Numbered from the stretch's first letter, positions 9,670 to 19,345 are shown. The stretch is 64,000 nt of DNA from Nocardioides daphniae (GCF_004777465.1 NZ_CP038462.1:1302001-1366000); one strand, 5' to 3'. Numbers and translations are program-made. Notes: generated from the sequence alone by a model not told the origin.

Positions 9670-10375
9670 CGCTCTCCACCCGTCTCGTCGGCGGGTCGCA
9701 GCAGGCCCGCCAGCAGGGCGACGCCTCCCGCAGCCAGCACGGGGACGCCTGCGGCGGTGAAGGGCGCCAGTGCCAGTGCGACGCCGGCGGCGAGCAGCCC
9801 GACGGCCCGGTTGCCGCCTGAGGTGAGGCGCGGCCACAGCAGGGCCAGGAAGGCCGCGCCCACGGCTGCGTCGAGGCCGTAGGTGCGCGGGTCGCCGATC
9901 GCGTTGCCGGCCACCGCGCCGACGAGCGTGGCCAGGTTCCACAGCAGGAAGACCGACCCGCCCGTGTGCCAGAAGCCCACCCGCGCCTCGTCGGTCGTCC
10001 TCCGGTCACCGACATCGCCGACGACTCGTCGATCACGAGGTGGGAGCCCAGCCAGTGCTGCGCCCCCCGCAGCTTGAGCAGAGGGGCGAGCTTCAGGCCG
10101 TAGAGGGTGTTGCGGGTGCCGAGCAGGGCCGCGGTCATGGCCCCCGACCAGGGGCTGGCGCCGGCGGCGATGACCCCGACGAAGGCGAACTGCGAGGCGC
10201 CGGTGAACATCACCAGCGAGAGCACGCAGGTCTGCAGGACCGACAGCCCGGCCGAGACGGAGATCGCGCCGAACGAGACGCCGTACACGCCGGTCGCGAT
10301 CCCGACGCCCCACGAGTCGCGCACGAGGGCGCTGCGCCGGGGCGGGCTGCCGGGAGGGGAGTCAGGCGTCTGCAC
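9666..10375 (-). CDS. azlC: AzlC-family branched-chain amino acid exporter (frameshift near 10005)
   Basis: Large subunit of the AzlCD/BrnFE exporter, about 236 residues. The family hallmarks are visible: GVGIATGVYGVSFGAISVSAGL, then VMFTGASQFAFVGVI, ALLGTRNTLYGLKLAPLL and VIDESSAMS. Soon after VIDESSAMS the frame changes (about 10000-10015) and resumes with TTDEARVGFWHTGGSVFLLWN, again typical AzlC. A single lost base is the simplest explanation. It overlaps azlD by 4 bases and no regulator of the AzlB or Lrp type is adjacent. Confidence 0.87.
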
Positions 10376-10420
10376 CCCGCCGAGCCTACTGGTCGCCCCG
10401 GGTGCCCTCGGCGCCGCAGG

Positions 10421-10645
10421 TCAGTGGCGACGGCGTACGCGCAGGGTGGCTGCGCGCTCGTGGTGGCTCTCGTGCGCGGTGAGCCAGGCGAGCCCGGCCC
10501 CGACCAGGAGGCCGCCTGTGAGGCCGGCCGAGACCAGGACCGGCACCTGCGGGGAGGCGCCCATCCAGAGGCCGATCGAGACGCAGACGGCGAGCACGAT
10601 GCCCGCGATGACGAAACGGTGGAACCTCGGCAAGGGTCCGAACAT
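10421..10645 (-). CDS. Small two-helix membrane protein of unknown function
   Basis: 74-residue protein with two hydrophobic helices (FVIAGIVLAVCVSIGLWM and VLVSAGLTGGLLVGAGLAWL) and a basic, histidine-rich tail ending RVRRRH. ATG 10645 is preceded by GGAGGAG, one of the best ribosome binding sites in the window, which supports a real gene. I do not recognise a named family. It lies upstream of azlC in the same direction, 45 bases away. Confidence 0.65.
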   Translation of the reverse strand: MFGPLPRFHRFVIAGIVLAVCVSIGLWMGASPQVPVLVSAGLTGGLLVGAGLAWLTAHESHHERAATLRVRRRH

Positions 10646-10678
10646 GACCGCTCCTCCAGTGGTGCTGGCACGTCGACG

Positions 10679-10692
10679 GTGACGTGCGTCAC
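10679..10692. promoter_or_regulatory. CRP-like palindrome upstream of the small membrane gene
   Basis: GTGACG-TG-CGTCAC is a perfect palindrome of the form GTGA-N6-TCAC, the core of Crp/FNR-type sites. It lies about 34 bases before the start codon of the minus-strand gene, just after a CAGGAT box, so binding there would be expected to block transcription. Confidence 0.35.
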
Positions 10693-10747
10693 TACATCCT
10701 GCCCGATCGGTCCCGGAAATCAAGCACGGCCACGAGCCGTGCGCCGG

Positions 10748-11293
10748 TCAGCCGATCGAGGTGTGCAGCCTGACCTGCCGTACGCCCTCGGTGGCGTCCT
10801 CGTCGAGGGCGAGCTCGCGGTGCGCGCCGTCGGCGGCCCACCCGGCGTCGGTCAGGAAGGTCCGCAGCGCGTCGTCGCGACTTCCCACCCAGGTCACCGC
10901 GGTGGTGAAGCGGTCGGCGACCAGGGTGTCGACCGCTGCCTGCAGCAGCCGGGACCCGTGGCCGGCACCTCGCTGGGCCGGGTCGACGGTCAGGTCGGTC
11001 ATCTCGCCGACGACCACCTGGTCGCAGTCGGGGTCGGTGGCCGGGCCGGTCAGGACGAAGCCCACCAGCCGGTCGCGCTCCAGGGCCACCAGCACCCGGC
11101 GCCGCGCGTCGCCGGGGGAGACCAGGGAGGCGCGCCAGGACGGCTCCAGCGCCCGCGGGTCGTCGGGCAGGCGGTCGGCCGGCAGCACCTCGGACCAGTC
11201 GTGGCGCCAGGCTCGGACCTGGACGGCAGCGATGGCCGGGGCGTCCTCGGCCCAGGCCACGCGCACGGAGACGTCGGCGGTGGGAGCGCTCAT
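10748..11293 (-). CDS. GNAT-family N-acetyltransferase
   Basis: 181-residue acetyltransferase with the acetyl-CoA-binding segment MTDLTVDPAQRGAGHGSRLLQ, which contains the R/Q-x-x-G-x-G/A loop, followed by a terminal strand and helix (RTFLTDAGWAADG). Substrate unknown. ATG 11293 is preferred to ATG 11302 because a CAGGAT -10 box overlaps the latter and sits 7 bases before the former. It runs convergent to nothing and lies between azlC and the DUF3043 gene on the same strand. Confidence 0.8.
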   Translation of the reverse strand: MSAPTADVSVRVAWAEDAPAIAAVQVRAWRHDWSEVLPADRLPDDPRALEPSWRASLVSPGDARRRVLVALERDRLVGFVLTGPATDPDCDQVVVGEMTDLTVDPAQRGAGHGSRLLQAAVDTLVADRFTTAVTWVGSRDDALRTFLTDAGWAADGAHRELALDEDATEGVRQVRLHTSIG

Positions 11294-11329
11294 GCCGCCC
11301 ATCCTGCCGGGTCGCGGGTCAGTGACCGG

Positions 11330-11917
11330 TCAGCGGTAGGTGTCGGAGAGGGTCTCGCCGATCTTGTGGGTCGGCTTCGGCAGGCGCATGAACTTCATCT
11401 GCATCGCGCGCATCACGGCGTAGTAGGTGGTGCCCTTGTAGGACTCACCGGGGAAGCGCTGGGCGAGCTCGCGTCGCAGGCGCAGCCGCAGCCACACCAT
11501 GTCCATGACGATGAAGACCATCGAGCCGAGCAGCACGATCTCGCTGACGCCCATCAGGTACTGGTTGCCGGTCCACCCCAGGATGAGGCTGACCACCATG
11601 ATCGGGATGAGCAGCTCGATGAGCGAGAAGCGCACGTCGACGAAGTCGCGGATGAAGCGGCGCATCGGGCCACGGTCGCGCGTCGGGAGGTAGCGCTCGT
11701 CGCCGGTCTTGAGGGCCTCACGCATGCGCTGGCTCGACTCGGCGCGGGCAGCGCGCTGGGCGGCTGCCATCTCCTTGCGCGTACGCGTCGTTCGCGCCCG
11801 GGCCCTGGCCGCCGCCTCGGCCTCCTTGCGGCTCGGGGTGGGTCGTCCCTTGCCGTCTGCCTTGGGGGCAACGGTGGTCTCCGGGGCGGAGGGGGGCGGG
11901 CTGTTGCGACGGAACAA
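11330..11917 (-). CDS. DUF3043 membrane protein
   Basis: 195 residues: a highly charged N-terminal region rich in lysine, arginine and alanine (about 1-75), then RGPMRRFIRDFVDVRFSLIE, two transmembrane helices (IELLIPIMVVSLILGW and ISEIVLLGSMVFIVMDMVWL-like segments at about 100-145), and a conserved tail (ELAQRFPGESYKGTTYYAV). This is the actinobacterial DUF3043 family of unknown function. It is divergent from pspA, with about 150 bases between the two starts. Confidence 0.85.
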   Translation of the reverse strand: MFRRNSPPPSAPETTVAPKADGKGRPTPSRKEAEAAARARARTTRTRKEMAAAQRAARAESSQRMREALKTGDERYLPTRDRGPMRRFIRDFVDVRFSLIELLIPIMVVSLILGWTGNQYLMGVSEIVLLGSMVFIVMDMVWLRLRLRRELAQRFPGESYKGTTYYAVMRAMQMKFMRLPKPTHKIGETLSDTYR

Positions 11918-12071
11918 CGCGGACGACCTTCGTGACGACCCGTGACGGGGACCCGGAGCCGGGCGAGGCGATTCTACCGGTGCCGGTGAGGCTCGCGGCC
12001 CTTGGTGATTGGTCCTAGGGTTGAGGGACCGCCCGGCCGCACGTCACCCGCACGAGGAGGGGACCACCCCC

Positions 12072-12852
12072 ATGAGTCTCATGAACCGCATCAGCCTGAT
12101 CTTCCGGTCCAAGGCCAACAAGGCCCTCGACCGGGCCGAGGACCCGCGGGAGACCTTGGACTACAGCTACCAGCGCCAGCTCGAGCTGCTCAACAAGGTG
12201 CGCCGAGGCGTCGCCGACGTCGCGACCAGCCGCAAGCGGGTCGAGCTGCAGCTCAACCAGCTCGAGCAGCAGGCGACGAAGCTCTCCGGCCAGGCCCAGA
12301 AGGCGATCGACGTCGGGCGTGAGGACCTCGCCCGCGAGGCGTTGACCCGCAAGTCGGGCCTCGCGACCCAGGTCAACGACCTCCGCGCGCAGCACGCCCA
12401 GCTCCAGGCCGAGGAGGAGAAGCTCGTCCTGGCCCAGCAGCGGCTGCAGGCCAAGGTCGAGGCGTTCCGCACCCGCAAGGAGACGATCAAGGCGACCTAC
12501 TCGGCGGCGGAGGCCCAGACGCGCATCAACGAGGCGATGTCGGGCATCGGCGAGGAGATGGGCGACGTCGGCATGGCCATCCAGCGGGCCGAGGACAGGA
12601 CCGCCCAGATGCAGGCGCGGGCCGGTGCGATCGACGAGCTGCTGGCCTCCGGCCCTCGAGGACGTGACCGCGGTGGGCGGCGGTGACGACATCAGCCGTG
12701 AGCTCGACGCTCTCAGCTCGGTCTCCGACGTCGAGGCGGAGCTGGCCGCGCTCAAGGCCGGCAAGGGTGGCGCCCAGGCGATCGAGGCGCCCGCCGAGGG
12801 CGAGATCCTCGCCGAGGAGCAGGGCCGGGAGCGCACGGAGGGGAACGCCTGA
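12072..12852 (+). CDS. pspA: PspA/IM30 family envelope stress protein (frameshift near 12655)
   Basis: Peripheral membrane coiled-coil protein that stabilises damaged cytoplasmic membrane. The N-terminus MSLMNRISLIFRSKANKALD holds the amphipathic membrane-binding helix, and nearly all of the rest is heptad-like coiled coil (LEQQATKLSGQAQKAI, LRAQHAQLQAEEEKLVLAQQ). Near 12650-12658 the frame moves and continues as ALEDVTAVGGGDDISRELDAL to residue about 260. A net two-base loss in GGCGCC would explain it. CGAGGAGGGG upstream supports ATG 12072. The gene heads a tightly packed psp cluster. Confidence 0.92.
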
Positions 12853-13129
12853 TGATCATCCGCATCCTGGGGGAGGGCAGTACGACGTCCCCGAGTCGGC
12901 GCTGGACGAGCTCAACGAGCTCGACGGCGTGGTCGACAGCGCGGTGCGGGCGGGCAACGAGGACGCCTTCGCCGACGCGCTCCGGGCGCTGCTCGACGGC
13001 GTACGACGGGTCGGCACCCCCCACGAGGTGGAGAGTCTCGACTCCTCCGACCTGATCCTCCCGATGGCGGACGCCTCGTTGGCCGAGGTGCAGGACCTGC
13101 TCGCCGACGACGGGCTGATCCCGGGCTGA
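12852..13129 (+). CDS. pspAA: PspA-associated protein PspAA (frameshift near 12880)
   Basis: About 92 residues. It begins MIIRILGEG and, after one apparently missing C in GGGC(C)AG at about 12878-12882, continues as QYDVPESALDELNELD to the acidic tail EVQDLLADDGLIPG. Sequence and position match the actinobacterial PspAA family, found beside PspA and thought to take part in membrane stress sensing. The ATG shares one base with the pspA stop, so translation is coupled. Confidence 0.88.
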
Positions 13130-13130
13130 C

Positions 13131-14034
13131 ATGGCCACCTCCCGCTTCATCAAGGACACCGGGCTGACCGTCCGGATGACGTTGGTGCTCTTCCTGCTCG
13201 GTGGCCTCTTCGTCGCCCTGGTGGCGGTCCTGATGGGTCTCTTCCCCACTACGCGTTCCTCATCGCCGCGGTCGGGATCGGCATCGCCTTCTACCAGTGG
13301 TGGACCTCCGACAAGGTCGCGATGCGGGCCATGCGGGCCCGTGAGGTGACCCCTGCCGAGGCCCCCGAGCTGCACGCGATGATCGACCGGTTGTGCGCCG
13401 TCGCCGACATGCCGAAGCCGCGGGTCGGGATCGCGACATGGCCATCCCGAACGCCTTCGCCACCGGCCGATCCCCGAACCGCTCCGTCGTCTGCGTGACC
13501 ACCGGCATCCTCGGCATGCTCACCGCCGAGGAGCTCGAGGGCGTGCTGGCCCACGAGCTCGCCCACGTCGCCCACCGCGACGTGCTGGTGATGACGCTCG
13601 CCGCGTCGGCCGGCATCCTGGCCGGCCTGCTGACCCGTGGCGCCCAGCTCGGCGGGATGGTGCGCGGGCGCAACAACAACAACGGGGCCGCCGCCGCATT
13701 CATGCTGACCCTGGTCGTGAGCCTCGTCGTCTACGCGGTCAGCTTCCTGCTCATCCGGCTCCTGTCGCGCTACCGCGAGCTCTCGGCCGACCGGGCCGGG
13801 GCCTACCTGACCATGCGTCCGGCCGCTCTCGGGTCGGCGCTGCAGAAGATCAGCGGTGGCATGGCCGCGATCCCCGAGCGTGACCTGCGCGGCACCCAGG
13901 CGATGAACGCCTTCTTCATCACCCCGGCCGTCAAGGGTCTGGGACTGCGCACGCTGACCGCCACGCACCCGCCGCTGGAGCAGCGACTGGCCCAGCTGGC
14001 GCGGATCCAGACCGAGCTCGGACGGGCCGGCTGA
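13131..14034 (+). CDS. HtpX-like M48 zinc metalloprotease (two frameshifts)
   Basis: Membrane-bound zinc protease of family M48, about 301 residues, probably degrading damaged membrane proteins. Residues near the N-terminus form a helix pair (TLVLFLLGGLFVALVAVLMG). The zinc motif is HELAH within LEGVLAHELAHVAHRDVLVM, followed by two more helices and the third-ligand segment SRYRELSADRAGAYL. Frames change near 13247 (one C apparently lost from CCCCC) and near 13430 (GCCGAC read as GCGAC). M48 proteases of this type recur in actinobacterial psp loci. Confidence 0.88.
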
Positions 14035-14037
14035 ACG

Positions 14038-14609
14038 GTGGGCTTCCTCGACGCCATCCTCGGGCGCTCCCGCCCGGCCCGACCGCGCCTCGACGCTCTT
14101 CTCGATCCCCAACGCCGCCGTCACCCTGGAGACCTCGCTCGGGCTGACTCCCACCGGCACGGGCGCGGTCTGCTACCGGGCGGCCGACGGGGTCGCGTTC
14201 GCCCGGCTGACCCAGGAGATCGACGCGCTCATCGAGAGTGGTGTGGACGCTCCCGACGCCTCCACCAGCACCGACGGCTACGGGTTCACCTGGCTGACCG
14301 TGCGCGGCGGCGCCGATGACCTCTCCACGCTCTGCACCAACCTCCACGTGGTCAACAGCACGCTGGAGGAGCAGGGGTTCGGCCACGGGCTGCTCTGCAC
14401 TCTCGTCCCCTTCGAGGCGCCCGACGGGCGCCGGGTGGGCCTGGTCTACCTCTACAAGCAGGGCACCTTCTATCCGTTCGCCCCCGTCAAGGGCACCCGC
14501 AGGCGCGACAACATGCTCGAGCTCCAGGTGCGCGACCAGCTGGCCAGACAGCTCGAGATCGAAGAAGACCTGCAGCTGGCTCGCGCTGTGGGATGCTCCG
14601 GGACTGTGA
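14038..14609 (+). CDS. pspAB: PspA-associated protein PspAB (two frameshifts)
   Basis: About 191 residues. GTG 14038 gives MGFLDAILGRSRPARP, and after a shift at about 14093-14100 the protein continues FSIPNAAVTLETSLGLTPTG, GVAFARLTQEID and TFYPFAPVKG, all typical of PspAB. A second shift at about 14565-14575 leads into WLALWDAPGL and a TGA at 14607-14609. The stop overlaps the GTG of the kinase gene by 4 bases. PspAB is an accessory protein of the psp system without known biochemistry. Confidence 0.85.
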
Positions 14610-15666
14610 GCGAGCACACGTCGCAGGACCCGGCCGAGACCGACGTCGCACAGATCCTCGAGAGCCACGGGATCGTTCCCGGGAGGCCCCGAGCGAGGTG
14701 ACGGCCCAGTGCCGCCTGGCCCGGGTGGCGACCGGTGCCACGGCGGTCGCCGTGCACGTGACCGGTCGCGACACGCCCCTGGCCGTCGACGGTGACCCCC
14801 GGGGCGCACCGGAGGCGGGCGCCGTCGACCTCGTCGCCGCCGACGGGGTCGCCCTCGGGCGCCTGGTCGCGCACGCCGACGGCCCGGTCGACCAGGACCT
14901 GCTCGAGGTCGCCGCCGGGGGCGTCGTCGCCCACTGGGAGCTGGAGGCGGCGCGCAACCGCCTCTTCGACCTCGAGGACGTCGTCGCGCGCGGTGACGAC
15001 CAGCTGGCGCAGGCGTCCGGGCAGATCGTCCACGACCTCAACAACCCGTTGGCCGCGATCGCCATGTGCCTGGAGATCGCCCGCGAGCAGGTGGAGGACG
15101 GTGACCTGCTGGCGTCGCTGCTCGACCGCGCCGCGGGCAGCGCGGAGCGGATGAAGCGGATGACGGTCGCGCTCAACGACTACGGGCAACGCCCCGTCGC
15201 CGGGGTGACCGACCTCGCCGACGAGGTCCCGGCCCTGCTGCGGGAGTTCGAGCCGCTGCTCGACGAGGTGGTCGAGGTGGTCGGCCCGCTGCCGACCGTC
15301 GCGCTCTCGCCGGGCGACGTACGCACCGTGCTCACCGCGCTGTGGGAGAACGCGACCAAGTTCCGCGACGAGGACTCCGACCTCGAGGTCACGGTGACCG
15401 CCGAGCCGGTGAGGGAGTCGTGGCGGGTGGCGGTGACCGACAACGGTCGCGGCATCGACGAGGCCGACCTGGAGCGCGTCTTCGCGCCCACCGTGCGGCT
15501 GGACAAGCGGGTGCCGGGCATGGGTCTGGGCCTGGCCGCCGTACGCCGGATCGTCGCCGCCGCAGGCGGGCGGGTCGGTGCCGAGCGGGCGCCTGGGGGT
15601 GGCACGACGGTGTGGTTCGAGGTGCCCGGCGCGGTTCCGCCGGGGCACTCCTCGACCCCGGCGTGA
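14606..15666 (+). CDS. Soluble sensor histidine kinase coupled to the psp genes (frameshift near 14684)
   Basis: About 353 residues and no transmembrane segment. The N-terminal 120 or so residues look GAF-like (RVATGATAVAVHVTG). The H-box is QIVHDLNNPLAAIAMCLEIA, the N-box LWENATKF, and the ATP lid motifs DNGRGIDEAD and GMGLGLAAVRRI are complete, so it should be an active kinase. GTG 14606 overlaps the pspAB stop. The shift, CCCGGG(G)AGG, joins SHGIVPG to EAPSEVTAQ. No response regulator gene lies next to it, so its partner is unknown; a link to envelope stress is inferred from coupling. Confidence 0.85.
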
Positions 15667-15678
15667 TCCGGCCCCGAC

Positions 15679-15690
15679 TAGGATCGGGGC
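15679..15690 (+). promoter_or_regulatory. nadA -10 element, leaderless
   Basis: TAGGAT (15679-15684) sits 6 bases before the nadA ATG with no ribosome binding site between them. Confidence 0.45.
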
Positions 15691-16872
15691 ATGACGACGA
15701 TCGACCTGCCGCTGCTGCCGCTGGGTAAGGGACGCGACCTCGACTCCGAGCGTGGCGTGGAGTGCCCCGGCGACCTGCCCGCCGCCTCCGACCCCGGCCT
15801 GGTGGCGCGTGCCTTGGCGGCGAAGGAGGCGCTCGGCGAGCGACTCTTCGTCCTCGGCCACACTACCAGCGCGACGAGGTCATCCAGTTCGCCGACGTCA
15901 CCGGCGACTCGTTCAAGCTCGCCCGGGAGGCCGCGGCGCGCCCCGACGCCGAGTTCATCGTCTTCTGCGGCGTCCACTTCATGGCCGAGTCGGCCGACAT
16001 CCTGACCGCGGACAGCCAGAAGGTCGTCCTGCCGGACATGGCGGCCGGCTGCTCGATGGCCGACATGGCTCGTCTCGCGCAGGTCGAGGACGCGTGGGAC
16101 GCCCTGGCCGCCGCCGGGATCGCCGACGCGGTCGTCCCGATCACCTACATGAACTCCTCCGCCGACATCAAGGCCTTCTGCGGCCGCAACGGCGGCGCCG
16201 TCTGCACCTCCTCCAACGCCGAGGTCGCCCTGGAGTGGGCCTTCGCGCAGAAGCCCGACGTCGAGGGGCGCCAAGGTCTTCTTCTTCCCCGACCAGCACC
16301 TGGGTCGCAACACCGCGGTCCTGCAGATGGGCTACTCGCTCGAGGACTGCGTCGTGTGGAACCCGCACCTGCCCAACGGCGGCCTGACCGTCCAGCAGCT
16401 GCGCGACGCCAAGATGATCCTCTGGCGCGGCCACTGCTCGGTGCACGGCCGCTTCACCGCCGACGTCATCGACGAGCTGCGCGCGACCCACGCCGACCTC
16501 AACGTGATCGTCCACCCGGAGTGCACCTACGAGGTCGTCACCAAGGCCGACCTCGTCGGGTCGACCGAGTTCATCATCAAGACCATCGAGGCCGCCGAGC
16601 CGGGCACCACCTGGGCGATCGGCACTGAGCTCAACCTGGTCAAGCGCCTGGCGGACGCCCACCCCGACAAGAACATCGTCTTCCTCGACCGCAACGTCTG
16701 CTACTGCTCGACGATGAACCGGATCGACCTTCCGCACCTCGTGTGGGCGCTGGAGAACCTGGTCGCCGGCAACGTCGTCAACCAGATCTCCGTGGACCCC
16801 GCGACCGAGGCCGAGGCCAAGGTCGCGCTCCAGCGGATGCTCGACCTGCCGGGCCGCACCGCCAAGGACTGA
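15691..16872 (+). CDS. nadA: Quinolinate synthase (two frameshifts)
   Basis: [4Fe-4S] enzyme that condenses iminoaspartate with dihydroxyacetone phosphate to quinolinate in de novo NAD synthesis. About 393 residues. Cluster cysteines lie in [21 protein letters not shown] and [16 protein letters not shown], and [13 protein letters not shown] and [11 protein letters not shown] are family motifs. The frame changes near 15862, where GGCCACCACTAC appears to have lost a base, and near 16272, where one G seems to have been added to GAGGGCGCC. nadB and nadC are not adjacent. As an essential-type gene it is probably intact in the organism. Confidence 0.93.
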
Positions 16873-16887
16873 CGCGCCGGCCGCTGC

Positions 16888-17774
16888 TCACAGCAGCGCG
16901 CCGTGGTGCAGGTAGGGCGACGGTGGCTTCATGCCGGCCAGGCACAGGTAGCCCCGCGTACGCAGCGAGAGTCCTGCCGCCATGCCCACGTCGAGCGCCC
17001 ACTGGTTCGCAGCGGTGACGTGGGGCTGACGCACGTCGGCCCCTCCTGCGCCGAGCAGGGCGTCGGTGAGCAGCTCCGAGGCCGTACGCCGGTCGCTGGC
17101 GGCCAGCAGCTCGACCGTCGAGTCGGGCGCGAGGTAGGCGTACCCGCGGCGGTGCGGCCGGTCGACCACCCGGAGCTGGTGCGTCGTGGTGAGCAGCACG
17201 TGGTCGTCACCGCGTCCTGCCCGCGCAGACCCCGGTCCAGCGAGTCCATCCACTCGTGGTCGCCGCTGCGACCGTCACGGACGTGACCCGGCAGGTCCAG
17301 CCGGCCCGGGTCGACGGTGCCCTCCAGGACCATCGTGGGGTGGAGCTCCAGCCCCGCGGCGCGGTAGCGACGCGCGGCCCTGGGGTCCGAGGAGGCGCCG
17401 ACCATCCGGCGCAGCGCCCCGCGACCGTGCTGCGCCGCGGCCCGGAGCAGCGCCCGGCCGACGCCGACGCCCTGCCAGGTCGGGTGCACGGCGTACGTCG
17501 CCAACGCCCACAGCCCCTCGCGGCGCAGTGACGTCGCGAAGCCGACCATCTCGCCGTCGGCGTCCGCGACCCAGCACCCTGCCGCGTCGTGGGCGACGAG
17601 GTGGGTGGTGCGCACCTGCCACGCGGCTGCCCGCTCGGGCGGGCGGGTGACGTCGGCACGTCCGTCGAGAACGGCGAAGGCCAGGGCCGAGAGGCGTTCG
17701 GCCTGCGGCACGTCGCCGGGGCGCATAGGGCGGATGAGCACGTCAGCCCCAGCGCGGGTCTCGATGGTCTCCAC
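16888..17774 (-). CDS. Two-domain GNAT-type acetyltransferase (frameshift near 17220)
   Basis: About 295 residues. The N-terminal half is a standard GNAT fold (LIRPMRPGDVPQAERLSALA, then TYAVHPTWQGVGVGRALLRA with the CoA loop). The C-terminal half, read after a shift near 17210-17225, has RPHRRGYAYLAPDSTVELLA and a second GNAT-like topology. Such double-GNAT proteins are common in actinobacteria, but the substrate is unknown. GTG 17774 is the likely start. The gene diverges from the glycerate kinase gene with 58 bases between starts. Confidence 0.78.
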
Positions 17775-17819
17775 GACGTCCCACGCTAGGGGTTGCACGG
17801 TTGCGCCGCCGGCGCACGG

Positions 17820-17832
17820 CAGGATGTGCGCC
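17820..17832 (+). promoter_or_regulatory. Glycerate kinase -10 element
   Basis: CAGGAT (17820-17825) is 7 bases before ATG 17833, repeating the leaderless spacing seen elsewhere. No good -35 at the right distance. Confidence 0.3.
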
Positions 17833-18924
17833 ATGCGCGTGCTCATCGCCCCCGACAAGTTCGCCGGCACCCTGACCGCGGTCGAGGCCGCGGAGGCGGT
17901 CGCCACCGGGTGGCGCCGCCACGCCCCCGACGTCGAGGTCGACCTCGTGCCGATGGCTGACGGCGGGCCGGGCTTCGTCGACGTGCTGCACACCTCGCTC
18001 GGCGGCGAGGTCGTCGAGGCGACCGTCTCCGGACCGCACGGCCGCTCCACGCCCGGCCGGGTGCTGGTGGTCGCCGACGTCGCCTACGTCGAGTCGGCGC
18101 AGGCGTGCGGCCTCCACCTCTCGGGCCGGCGGGAGCCGGGCCGCGCCACCACGTCCGGCGTGGGCGAGCTGCTCCGGGTGGCCCTGGGGGCTGGCGTACG
18201 CCGGATCGTGCTCGGCGCCGGCGGCTCTGGGACGACCGACGGGGGAGCGGGCCTGCTGGCCGCCCTCGGCGCCACCGCCGACGTGCCGCTCGACGCCGGG
18301 CCCGACGGACTGGCAGGCGTCACCCACGTCGACCTCGCGCCCGCCCGGGAGGCGCTCGGCGCGGTGGAGCTGGTCCTGGCCAGCGACGTCGACAACCCGC
18401 TGACCGGTCTCTTCGGGGCGGCGAAGGTCTACGGCCCGCAGAAGGGGTTCGCCGAGGAGGAGCTGCCTCGCGTCGACGCCGTCCTGGAGGCGTTCGCGGC
18501 GGCGTGCGACCGTCGTACGTCGTTGGAGAAGGGCGCCGGTGCCGCCGGAGGGCTGGGTTTCACAGCCCTGCTGCTCGGGGCGGTGCGGCGGCCCGGGCTC
18601 GACGTCGTCGCCGAGGCCGTCCGCCTGGCCGAGCGCATGGCGTCGGCCGACCTCGTCGTCACCGGGGAGGGTGCCTTCGACTTCTCCAGCCGCTCGGGCA
18701 AGGTGCCCTACGGCGTCGCCCAGGTGGCCGCGGAGGCGCTGCGGCCGTGCGTGACCCTGGCCGGCCAGGTGCTGGTCGGGGCCCGGGAGACGCGGGCCCT
18801 CGGCATGGACGCCGCGTACTCGATGGTGGAGCTGGTGGGGGAGGAGCGCTCCTTCGCCGACCCCGCCGGGGCGCTCGCCGACCTGGCCGAGCGGGTGGCC
18901 CGCAGCTGGACGGTCGGGGAATAA
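17833..18924 (+). CDS. Glycerate kinase, GlxK type
   Basis: Phosphorylates glycerate with ATP (glyoxylate/serine carbon salvage). The 363-residue length and motifs match the GlxK/GarK family: MRVLIAPDKFAGTLTA at the N-terminus, VPMADGGPGFVDVL, IVLGAGGSGTTDGGAGLL, VLASDVDNPLTG, YGPQKG and VTGEGAFDFSSRSGKVP. ATG 17833 is chosen over ATG 17824 because the family starts with M-R/K-I/V-L-I-A-P-D and because of the -10 spacing. It stands alone as a transcript. Confidence 0.92.
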   Translation: MRVLIAPDKFAGTLTAVEAAEAVATGWRRHAPDVEVDLVPMADGGPGFVDVLHTSLGGEVVEATVSGPHGRSTPGRVLVVADVAYVESAQACGLHLSGRREPGRATTSGVGELLRVALGAGVRRIVLGAGGSGTTDGGAGLLAALGATADVPLDAGPDGLAGVTHVDLAPAREALGAVELVLASDVDNPLTGLFGAAKVYGPQKGFAEEELPRVDAVLEAFAAACDRRTSLEKGAGAAGGLGFTALLLGAVRRPGLDVVAEAVRLAERMASADLVVTGEGAFDFSSRSGKVPYGVAQVAAEALRPCVTLAGQVLVGARETRALGMDAAYSMVELVGEERSFADPAGALADLAERVARSWTVGE

Positions 18925-18982
18925 CCCCGGGTGTGAGACGATTGACGTCGGTAACAACCACGAGCCACCCATGGGAGTTCAG

Positions 18983-19345
18983 ATGACCGACCAGGTCGAG
19001 ACCACCGAAGAGCGCCGCACCGACCAGATCAACCTGAGCGCGGTCGCTGCTTCCAAGGTGAAGAGCCTCCTCGAGCAGGAAGGTCGCGACGACCTCGCGC
19101 TCCGCATCTCCGTCCAGCCCGGCGGCTGCTCGGGACTGCGTTACCAGCTGTTCTTCGACGAGCGCACCCTCGACGGTGACGTCGTCACCGACTTCGACGG
19201 CGTGAGCGTCGTCGTCGACCGGATGAGCGTCCCCTACCTCAACGGTGCGCAGATCGACTTCGTCGACTCCATCGAGAAGCAGGGCTTCACCATCGACAAC
19301 CCCAACGCGACCGGCTCCTGCGCCTGCGGCGACTCGTTCCACTGA
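18983..19345 (+). CDS. erpA: Iron-sulfur cluster assembly/insertion protein (HesB/ErpA family)
   Basis: 120-residue A-type carrier that delivers Fe-S clusters. The three conserved cysteines are in QPGGCSGLRYQL and SCACGDSFH at the C-terminus. ATG 18983 is preferred over ATG 18971 because GGGAG lies a suitable distance before it. It is followed by a strong terminator, so it is probably monocistronic. The erpA-adoK-ctaC order is shared with mycobacteria. Likely clients nearby include NadA and the Rieske protein QcrA, which is inference. Confidence 0.93.
   Translation: MTDQVETTEERRTDQINLSAVAASKVKSLLEQEGRDDLALRISVQPGGCSGLRYQLFFDERTLDGDVVTDFDGVSVVVDRMSVPYLNGAQIDFVDSIEKQGFTIDNPNATGSCACGDSFH

Noticed and set aside
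12640..14690. Programmed ribosomal frameshifting in the psp genes
   Set aside because: No slippery heptamer with a downstream structure is seen, and similar breaks occur throughout the window in unrelated genes.
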